18,736 nucleotides of DNA from Bacteroidaceae bacterium (lineage in GTDB: Bacteria > Bacteroidota > Bacteroidia > Bacteroidales > CHK158-818). The position numbers and the translations under genes are program-made. Below, piece by piece: positions 7,593 to 14,400 of the stretch. Where the stretch lies: the NCBI GenBank assembly GCA_017467745.1, contig JAFUKV010000108.1, positions 1 to 18,736 of the forward strand, given 5' to 3'. The number at the start of each line of letters is the position of its first letter. Positions within the stretch are counted from its first letter, which is position 1. The notes under the pieces are model-generated. The model worked only from the letters and a program-made list of their open reading frames with translations, was not told the origin of the DNA and searched no databases.

Positions 7593-8504
7593 ATGAAAAG
7601 ATTAAATACATATCCGGCAAGGCCATTCGTCAAGTGGGTTGGAGGGAAAACTCAACTTCTTGACGATATAAAAAAGACTTTACCCTGTGATTTATCACGT
7701 AGGGATAGATTGACATATGTTGAGCCATTCGTTGGCGGTGGAGCTGTCTTATTCTGGATTTTGCAAGAGTACCCTAATATAACAAGAGCTATAATAAATG
7801 ATATAAATGCTGAGTTAATTTGCACATATAGAGTGATAAAATCTGATGTTGAAAGTTTGATTGTCGAATTAACCCGGCTTCAAACTGAATATCTGTTACT
7901 TGATGAAATCGCAAGAAAAGAGTATTTTCTTTCTCAACGTGACCGTTTTAACGGGAAAGACACTTCGGATGTTGAGACAGCTGCTTTATTCATTTTCTTA
8001 AATCGTACTTGTTTCAATGGGTTGTATCGTGTAAACTCTAAGGGTAAGTTTAACGTTCCACATGGGAAATATGCAAATCCTAAAATTTGTGATGAAGAAA
8101 CATTAAAAGCGGATTCAGCTATTCTGCAACGAGTAGAAATTCTTTGCGGTGATTTTGCACAGACAGGGGAATACGCCGGTGAAAATGTGTTGTATTATTT
8201 TGACCCACCGTATCGTCCACTGACAGAAACTGCAGCATTTACATCTTACGCAAAAGATGGTTTTGATGATATGGAACAGATGAGGCTTCGTGATTTTTGT
8301 GCTCAAATTGCAAAACATAAGTCTTTGTTTGTAGCAAGTAACTCTGATCCGCAGAACGTAGACAATAAAGATGAGTTTTTTGATCATCTTTATAATATGT
8401 TTTCCATAAAACGTGTATCTGCTGCAAGAATGATAAATTCAAAAGGAAATGGACGTGGAGCTATTTCGGAGATAATGATTTCAAATGTTGCCAACGCCTA
8501 CTAA
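7593..8504 (+). CDS. D12-class DNA adenine methyltransferase (Dam/DpnM-like), GATC modification
   Basis: 303 residues, N6-adenine methyltransferase of the Dam/DpnM type, expected to methylate the A of GATC and so protect host DNA from the endonuclease encoded next to it. The SAM-binding motif is FVKWVGGK (residues 12-19). YVEPFVGGGAVLF follows, and the catalytic DPPY is at residues 204-207. FLNRTCFNGLYRVNSKGKFNVP, split across the target-recognition region, is characteristic of Dam-like enzymes. The site assignment comes from this family match plus the DpnII-type endonuclease downstream. First gene of a three-gene operon: the endonuclease ATG at 8506 is 1 nt past the stop, and an alternative ATG at 8485 would overlap. 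The protein corresponds to DpnM or MboA in described GATC systems. Confidence 0.93.
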   Translation: MKRLNTYPARPFVKWVGGKTQLLDDIKKTLPCDLSRRDRLTYVEPFVGGGAVLFWILQEYPNITRAIINDINAELICTYRVIKSDVESLIVELTRLQTEYLLLDEIARKEYFLSQRDRFNGKDTSDVETAALFIFLNRTCFNGLYRVNSKGKFNVPHGKYANPKICDEETLKADSAILQRVEILCGDFAQTGEYAGENVLYYFDPPYRPLTETAAFTSYAKDGFDDMEQMRLRDFCAQIAKHKSLFVASNSDPQNVDNKDEFFDHLYNMFSIKRVSAARMINSKGNGRGAISEIMISNVANAY

Positions 8505-8505
8505 T

Positions 8506-9363
8506 ATGAGAAACTTTGATACTTGGCTTGATGATTTCAGACCTTCCATTGCCGATTATAAATATTACGTTGATTTCGATAAGGTTTTCAATAACGTGAA
8601 AGCTATTAAAATTCCACTCAATATCTTGAATTCACTTATTGGCTCCAAGAATATCGAGGATGATTTTAGGAATATTTTGGTACAATATCCAGAAACTCTA
8701 AAATGTATCCCTATCCTTTTAGCCAAGCGTGAACTTGATATTATGGCTATGGATGAAGAGGGACAGATTGATTTTCATTTTGACAAACCCAACTGTACAA
8801 ATGAAGATTATATTAAATTCATGCGAAAGACGGGTCTTTTTGACTTGATTGAGAATCATATCGTCAATAATCTTGTTGATTATGTAACAGGTATTGAAAC
8901 CGGTCTCGACTCCAATGGTCGTAATAATCGCGGAGGGCATCTAATGGAGAACCTTGTGGAAAGTTTTCTTTGCAAGGCTGTATTCGTGAAAGGAGACACT
9001 TATTTTAAGGAAATGTATATCCATGAAATTGAATCTAAATGGAGTATCGATTTATCTTCCATCTCAAATAATGGCGGATCTGAAAAGAGATTTGATTTTG
9101 TGGTAAAGGGTGAGAATACCGTTTATGGAATAGAGACGAACTTTTATACAAGCAGTGGATCCAAACTGAACGAAACAGCCCGTAGCTATAAAACCATTAC
9201 CATGGAAACTAAAGACTTGGACTATTTTAAGTTCGTTTGGTTTACTGATGGCTGTGGTTGGCGCAATGCCAAGAATAATTTGAAAGAGACTTTTGATGTT
9301 TTGGAACATCTGTACAGTATTACAGATCTTGAAAACGGAATAATTTCAAAAGTGCTAATCTAA
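8506..9363 (+). CDS. DpnII/MboI-family type II restriction endonuclease (GATC)
   Basis: About 285 residues, co-linear along its length with R.DpnII as I remember it. Matching blocks include RNFDTWL at the N-terminus, LNSLIGSKNIEDDF, the YPE/IP/LLAKR stretch, NLVDYVTGIETG, and TNFYTSSGSKLNETARSYK. The likely PD-(D/E)xK core is D197 in RFDFVV and E210 in ETNFY. The enzyme cuts unmethylated GATC. I prefer the ATG at 8506, which begins directly at RNFDTWL and is 1 nt past the methylase stop; an ATG at 8485 would add seven residues and overlap the methylase. The second methylase ATG follows its stop with no gap (TAAATG), pointing to coupled translation. The gene is full length with no visible lesion, so the system is probably active. 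Confidence 0.93.
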   Translation: MRNFDTWLDDFRPSIADYKYYVDFDKVFNNVKAIKIPLNILNSLIGSKNIEDDFRNILVQYPETLKCIPILLAKRELDIMAMDEEGQIDFHFDKPNCTNEDYIKFMRKTGLFDLIENHIVNNLVDYVTGIETGLDSNGRNNRGGHLMENLVESFLCKAVFVKGDTYFKEMYIHEIESKWSIDLSSISNNGGSEKRFDFVVKGENTVYGIETNFYTSSGSKLNETARSYKTITMETKDLDYFKFVWFTDGCGWRNAKNNLKETFDVLEHLYSITDLENGIISKVLI

Positions 9364-10245
9364 ATGCCGACAGCCTATTATAAGTCAGAAAACAGGGATT
9401 TTACCCTTTTGAAAGGAGATTGTATCGAACTATTGAATTCGTTTGATTTCAAGTTTGATATGATTTTCGCAGATCCTCCTTACCGTCTTTCAAACGGAGG
9501 TATAAGCATTCAAAGCGGTAAAATGGTATCTGTTAATAAAGGTGATTGGGATAGGTCTAAAGGATATGAGGAAGATTATCTGTTTGATAAATCTTGGATC
9601 GAAGCCTGCCGGAATAAACTGAAAAGTAATGGAACTATTTGGATAAGCGGAACATATCATAATATATTTTCCGTAGCTCGTTGCCTGACCGAATTGGGAT
9701 TCAAAATATTGAACTGTATTAATTGGGAGAAAACAAATCCACCGCCAAACTTGTCTTGTAAATATTTCACTTATTCCGCTGAATATATTCTTTGGGCTCG
9801 TAAAGAATCCAAAATGCCTCATTTTTTCAATTACGAGTTAATGAAAAAGATTAATGGCGGTACTCAGATGCGTGATGTTTGGCGATTACCAGCTATCGCA
9901 CGATGGGAAAAGTCTTGTGGTAAACATCCTACTCAAAAGCCATTGTGTGTCTTGTCTCGTATCATTCAGGCGTCTACCCTTCCCTGTACATGGATTTTAG
10001 ACCCATTTACGGGGGGTAGTACAACTGGTATTGCAGCAAGCCTACTAGGCCGTCGCTTTCTAGGTATAGATCTAAATGAAGAATTCTTGGAACTGAGTAA
10101 AGCTCGTCGTGAGGAAATTAATGACACTTCAAAACGTACTTTGTATTTGGAAAAACTTCAAAAGCAAGCACAACTATTTGAAGATGATGAAGATCAAGTT
10201 CTTAACGAACCTTTTGTCGAATATGGGCAGGACTTACCGTTTTAA
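9364..10245 (+). CDS. Second DNA adenine methyltransferase (DpnA/MboC-like, N6_N4_Mtase class)
   Basis: 293 residues. Motif order is that of a beta-class methylase: the catalytic motif FADPPY (DPPY at 37-40) comes first and the SAM-binding motif LDPFTGGSTTG (D213 onward) near the C-terminus, then GIAASLLGRRFLGID. In the DpnII and MboI systems the second methylase also acts on GATC, and DpnA can methylate single-stranded DNA, which helps establish the system after natural transformation or transfer. That role is inferred here. It starts immediately after the endonuclease stop. Its stop codon (10243-10245) overlaps that of the convergent gene. The segment from 10027 onward is closely matched by the broken remnant at 11178-11277. 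Confidence 0.9.
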   Translation: MPTAYYKSENRDFTLLKGDCIELLNSFDFKFDMIFADPPYRLSNGGISIQSGKMVSVNKGDWDRSKGYEEDYLFDKSWIEACRNKLKSNGTIWISGTYHNIFSVARCLTELGFKILNCINWEKTNPPPNLSCKYFTYSAEYILWARKESKMPHFFNYELMKKINGGTQMRDVWRLPAIARWEKSCGKHPTQKPLCVLSRIIQASTLPCTWILDPFTGGSTTGIAASLLGRRFLGIDLNEEFLELSKARREEINDTSKRTLYLEKLQKQAQLFEDDEDQVLNEPFVEYGQDLPF

Positions 10246-10778
10246 TCCCAAATATTACATAGTCCATTATATAGCATAGCCCTTCCGCTTCGATTCCAAT
10301 ATGTTATATCCTGTTCTATGAAAAGCCATTTTAATGACTTGAAGATAACTTCTATAGAGTGTCCGGATGTAAAAGAAAATTGGAGATATTCAGAATCATT
10401 GATTTGCTCACAAGTATAAGTCTTATCCAACAGTTCTCTTAAACGAAAAAAATCAGTAGGGTTTTCTGCTTTTTTATTGATTAAATCATTTGCTATATCA
10501 TCATGACTTGGACGATTTCCAGTTGAAATGATATTGCCATGTTTTCCATATCTAAATTGTGTATTCTCAATCCTGACTTCAAAATCAACACCTTTGTTTA
10601 GGGCTGTAGGGCGCTTAAGATAAATGCGATTATTATTTTGTAATGTTTCCACAAAGTAATAATATTCTGTAACCGTGTTTGTTGTACCAGGTTGTTCATT
10701 TAAAAACTCTTCAATGAGTTGTTTTCGGTAAGAAGCTTTATTGGTTGCTGTAATATTAAGCGTGATATTTGTAGCCAT
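10242..10778 (-). CDS. Unrecognised 178-residue protein paired with a C-protein-like regulator in the R-M island
   Basis: I do not recognise this family. The protein is soluble, with no signal peptide or membrane helix. It begins ATNITLNITATNKASYRKQL, has an aromatic patch YYYFVETL near residue 39, a central acidic segment PSHDDIANDL, and ends with a conserved-looking block KWLFIEQDITYWNRSGRAM. No nuclease, methylase or HTH motif is evident. It starts 1 nt after the stop of the XRE regulator gene, so the two are almost certainly translated together. It runs tail-to-tail into the second methylase, the two stops sharing TTAA at 10242-10245. Its position argues for a role in controlling or assisting the R-M system (for example a regulator partner, an endonuclease inhibitor or a specificity accessory), but this is inference only. 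Confidence 0.75.
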   Translation of the reverse strand: MATNITLNITATNKASYRKQLIEEFLNEQPGTTNTVTEYYYFVETLQNNNRIYLKRPTALNKGVDFEVRIENTQFRYGKHGNIISTGNRPSHDDIANDLINKKAENPTDFFRLRELLDKTYTCEQINDSEYLQFSFTSGHSIEVIFKSLKWLFIEQDITYWNRSGRAMLYNGLCNIWD

Positions 10779-10779
10779 A

Positions 10780-10995
10780 TTATTGTTGTAAAAGTTCTTG
10801 TATCTGGATATTTAGTGCTTTCGCAATTTTTTCCATATTGCAGAGAGTTATATTTTTTTCGGCACGTTCAATCATGCCGATATATGTTCTGTGGACACCA
10901 GCGAGTTCAGCGAGTTTTTCTTGTGATAACCCTTGACTAATCCGATATTTCTGTACATTATGTCCAAATAAAAGTAGAATAGGTTCATTTTTCAT
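10780..10995 (-). CDS. XRE-family HTH regulator resembling restriction-modification controller (C) proteins
   Basis: 71 residues, almost entirely one helix-turn-helix domain. The helices run from about residue 11; the recognition region is SQEKLAELAGVHRTYIGMIE (24-43) followed by RAEKNITL, a signature common in C proteins of type II R-M systems. C proteins are small dimers that bind palindromic C-boxes and set the timing of endonuclease expression, activating and then repressing their own promoter. Here the gene is not upstream of the endonuclease but in a convergent cassette. Its own promoter contains strong palindromic candidates (11005-11014 and 11049-11060). The 178-residue gene follows after 1 nt. 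Assignment to XRE is firm; the C-protein role is inferred from length, motif and context. Confidence 0.85.
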   Translation of the reverse strand: MKNEPILLLFGHNVQKYRISQGLSQEKLAELAGVHRTYIGMIERAEKNITLCNMEKIAKALNIQIQELLQQ

Positions 10996-11004
10996 TGCTT
11001 AAAT

Positions 11005-11014
11005 ACTATAAGTT
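11005..11014. promoter_or_regulatory. Second C-box-like site in the regulator 5' leader
   Basis: The minus strand reads AACTTATAGT, an imperfect palindrome close to the C-box core ACTTATAGT of known controller proteins. It lies between the probable transcription start and the ATG at 10995, 45 bp from the palindrome in the promoter. Confidence 0.4.
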
Positions 11015-11033
11015 TTATTCTATTAACTAATTA

Positions 11034-11065
11034 CAAAGTTATAGCCGCTAACTATAGTTATCAAC
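11034..11065 (-). promoter_or_regulatory. Promoter of the XRE / 178-residue cassette
   Basis: On the minus strand GTTG (11062-11065), a 20-nt spacer and TAACTTTG (11034-11041) match the Bacteroidetes -33/-7 pattern. The regulator ATG is at 10995, 38 nt past the -7 box. The palindrome at 11049-11060 occupies the spacer. Confidence 0.6.
11049..11060. promoter_or_regulatory. Candidate operator (C-box-like palindrome) inside the regulator promoter
   Basis: TAACTATAGTTA is a perfect 12-bp palindrome located between the -33 and -7 boxes of the XRE promoter. A repressor bound here would block RNA polymerase. The core ACTATAGT resembles C-box sequences of other R-M controllers. Confidence 0.55.
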
Positions 11066-11103
11066 ATACTATGATTGGCATATTAATAAAATCTACATTA
11101 TAT

Positions 11104-11127
11104 GATGTTACAAACTTTTGTAATATC
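11104..11127. repeat. 24-bp imperfect inverted repeat of unknown role
   Basis: The pattern is GATnTTACAAAnnTTTGTAAnATC, ten of eleven arm positions pairing around a CT centre. It lies upstream of the regulator promoter and before the methylase remnant. It could be an operator, or a scar at a junction. There is no T tract, so it is not a terminator. Confidence 0.5.
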
Positions 11128-11177
11128 AGTTTCTTGAATAGTTATCAATTTGATTTGTATGTAGTTAGTTCTATTCT

Positions 11178-11277
11178 GGTATTGCTGCAAGCCTATTGGG
11201 TAGACGTTTCCTTGGCATAGGCCAAAATATGGAGTTCTTGGAATTGAAGTAAGTCGCGTCGAGAGGAAATCAATAGT
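11178..11277 (+). pseudogene. Frameshifted remnant of a DpnA-like adenine methyltransferase (C-terminal part)
   Basis: From 11178 the plus strand reads GIAASLLGRRFLGI followed by GQNMEFLEL, matching the intact methylase at 10027-10095 (GIAASLLGRRFLGIDLNEEFLEL). One extra A at 11247 shifts the frame; the match resumes from 11248 as SKSRREEIN against SKARREEIN. By hand alignment about 28 of 32 residues and about three-quarters of the bases agree, with most base changes silent. There is no start codon or upstream half, so it cannot encode a methylase. It is the stump of a second, once functional relative, not a recent copy of the neighbouring gene. Downstream similarity fades after 11277. Confidence 0.8.
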
Positions 11278-11360
11278 ATTCCCAACGTAGGGTATATCGA
11301 ACTCACGTTATTTAGTAGTATTTTGATAGGGTTTTGCTGGGTATTTATGCAAAATATTGT

Positions 11361-11368
11361 TATTTTTG
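11361..11368 (+). promoter_or_regulatory. Candidate -7 box of the beta-galactosidase promoter
   Basis: TATTTTTG matches TAnnTTTG and lies 51 nt before the ATG. The nearest TTTG (11333-11336) is 24 nt upstream, longer than the preferred spacer, so the assignment is tentative. Confidence 0.38.
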
Positions 11369-11419
11369 GGGCAGTAAAATAAAATTCCGGAATATTCATC
11401 TTTTCAAATAAATAAGCTT

Positions 11420-14400
11420 ATGAAAATTTTTCCCGTGTTTAACCGTTTATGCCTGTTGTTGATATTCGGTATATTTACGTGTACGGCAAATGCTCAGCAG
11501 ATAGATGCGAAAGCTTTGTACGAGATTGTCAGCAGTAACGGGCTGGTATTAGACAATCAAGAGAGCCAAGAAAATAGTTCTAATATTGTTCTGGCTGCCC
11601 GTGTGGCAGGTAAGGCATCGCAAGCATGGAATATTGTTCCCGCCGGAGACGGGTATTATACTATTACCAATGCAACAGCCGATAAGAGTATAGATAATAA
11701 CAATACCCGCAAAGCAAATACTGCTGTTATACAATGGGATAAAACCGCTGACCATGCAAATCAAATGTGGAAAATTACATCAGTGGGCGATAACCTTTAT
11801 ACGTTTACGTGTAAAGCCAATGGCCTGAATTTAGGTTATCCTGACAGCGGATTGCCCGGAGAGTTGCTTTGTCAACTGGAAGCCGATGGTTCAAAGGTCA
11901 GTCAACAATGGCAGTTAAAAAAGTCAAATATAAAATTAAGCCAAGAGAAACTCAAACAAAGAAGTAAAGAAGATTGGGAAAACGAGACGATTTTTGCCGT
12001 GAATAAAGAGCCGGGACATGCTACTTATACGCCATTTCCATCGGTAGAGGCGTTGAAAAAAGACCCCAGCTACCGCCGAGCTTGGATTACGCCGGAGTCT
12101 CCTCGTTATATGTTGTTGAACGGTAACTGGAAATTCCATTGGGTAAAACAGCCGTCAGAGCGTCCTGCGGATTTTTATAAACCCGGATACGATGTTTCCC
12201 AGTGGGAGGAGATACCGGTTCCGTCTAATTGGGAAATGTATGGGTACGGTACGCCCATTTATACCAATATTACCTATCCGCATCGTAATAACCCTCCTTT
12301 TATACAAGGGCAAAAAGGATATACTATTTTGAATGAACCCAATCCGGTTGGTTCTTATCGGCGGGATTTTGAATTGCCCGCAGAATGGAAAGGAAATGAA
12401 ATTTTTATTCATTTCGATGGTGTGTATAGTGCCATGTATTTATGGATAAACGGGAAAAAAGTAGGATATAGTCAAGGAGCGAATAATGACGCCGAATTTA
12501 ATATCACTCCTTATGTAAAGACAGGAAAAAATACATTGGCTGTTGAGGTATATCGTTGGTCTGACGGTAGCTATCTCGAAGATCAGGATATGTTCAGGTT
12601 AAGTGGTATCCATAGGGATGTATATTTGTTTTATACACCGAAACTCCGGTTACGAGATTACAAACTAACGCCGAAGTTTGATGGAGATAATTTAAATCGC
12701 GTATCGCTCGATGTCCTTACAAAAGTTCGGAATTACGGTGGCGGGACAAAAACGGCACAGGTAGAGATAACATTATTAGATAATGCGGGAGAGCAAGTTG
12801 CCTTCGCCGTACAACCGGTAGCATCGGTGGGAAGTAATAAAGAGGCAGAAAATACTATATCTATTTCGGTAGAATCGCCTCGTCTCTGGTCTGCTGAAAC
12901 TCCCTATCTTTATACGGCCATTCTGGAATTGAAAGACGCAAAAGGACAGACACTCGAAGCGCTTTCGTCAGAAGTAGGATTCCGCAAGATAGAGATAAAG
13001 AATAATAAGGTATATATAAATAATGAGTTGGTGCTTTTTAAAGGGGCTAACCGCCATGACACGCATCCTCAGTTTGGAAAAGCCGTACCCGTATCGTCAA
13101 TGATACAAGATGTGAAATTGTTTAAAGAAAACAACCTGAACACCATTCGTACCAGCCACTATCCTAATTCGCCGAAAATGTACGCTCTTTATGATTATTA
13201 TGGGTTGTACGCTATGGATGAAGCAGATATAGAATGTCACGGAAATATGTCTATCAGCAATAAGGAAAGCTGGAAGCCTGCATATATTGACCGTATGGTG
13301 CGTATGGTAGAGCGAGATAAAAATCATCCGTCCGTTATTTTCTGGTCTATGGGGAATGAGTCCGGCAATGGAAAGAATTTTGACGATGTTTATAAAGCCG
13401 CCCGCCAGTTGGACGATCGCCCTATCCATTACGAAGGCAAAAATGACATAGCCGATATGGATTCGAGGATGTATCCTTCTATCGAGAGCATGATAGAGCA
13501 AGATAAGCAAAAACGCAATAAACCTTATTTCCTTTGCGAGTATGCTCACGCTATGGGTAACTCTATCGGAAACCTTGAAGAGTATTGGGATTATATAGAA
13601 AACCATTCGGAACGTATGATAGGCGGTTGTATTTGGGACTGGGTAGATCAAGGCCTTAATAAATACGGGGAATCTCCCGACCGGTATTATTATGGGGGAG
13701 GATTCGGCGATACGCCGAACGATGCCGATTTTTGTTGTAACGGTATCGTTACGCCCGACCGTAAGCCTACGCCTAAATTAGCGGAAGTAAAAAAGGTATA
13801 TCAATACGTTAAGTTTAAAGCTGTTGATTTAAAACAAGGAAAAATAAACGTAGAAAATCATTATGATTTTATCGGTCTGGATAACTTTTTGATAAGATGG
13901 GAGTTGGTACAGAACGGAAAGGTAGTGGGCAATGGTATATCTGTTTCTAATGCTTTACCGAATCAATCGGAAGAATTGCAATTGAACTATGGCGATAAGT
14001 TGAATAAGGAAGATGAGTTTTTCTTGAATCTTCAAGTTCTTTTGAATGCCGATTTTGTTTGGGCTCCACGAGGACATGTCGTCGCTACCGAACAATTTGT
14101 CATTACCGATCGTGTTCCGGTAACAGAGATAGACTGCGCTGCTTTTAAAGATACGCTTGGCGTAACAGAATCGGACGGGATATTGAAAATCAACGGGAAA
14201 AGCGTAGCGGTAAATTTCAATACCGTTTCCGGTATTATGACATCGTTGCGGTTGAGTGGAAAAGAGATGATTTATAATCAACAAGGTTTCGTTTTGAATT
14301 GGTATCGTTCTATTAATAATGATAAACGTAATTATCAAGAAACTACGTGCGGGTTGCAACCGGATAAAGCGGTAACATGGCAGGTTGGAGAAGATAGAAA

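Larger units (their letters stand above)
10996..11419. other. 424-bp gene-free stretch between the R-M island and the beta-galactosidase gene
   Basis: It contains the regulator promoter with its two operator candidates, the 24-bp inverted repeat, an 11-bp direct repeat ATAGTTATCAA (11054-11064 and 11138-11148), the methylase remnant, and the candidate beta-galactosidase promoter. It is distinctly AT-rich and carries no GATC site. I see no further gene, integrase or tRNA. Confidence 0.6.

Noticed and set aside
7456..7596. Short plus-strand reading frames (46 and 31 residues) just before the first methylase, one ending in ATGA overlap with it
   Set aside because: The R-M operon promoter boxes (7515-7545) lie inside them, composition is not protein-like, and no family is recognisable.
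11193..11399. 68-residue minus-strand frame over the methylase remnant
   Set aside because: The homology is on the plus strand, and the frame has no motif of its own.
7380..11420. Target-site duplications or attachment sites bounding the R-M island
   Set aside because: I compared the left (7380-7592) and right (11270-11420) flanks by eye and found no shared direct repeat, integrase or tRNA.
13097..13651. 184-residue minus-strand frame inside the beta-galactosidase gene
   Set aside because: It mirrors the highly conserved TIM barrel on the other strand, has no recognisable motif and no promoter; it is a shadow frame.
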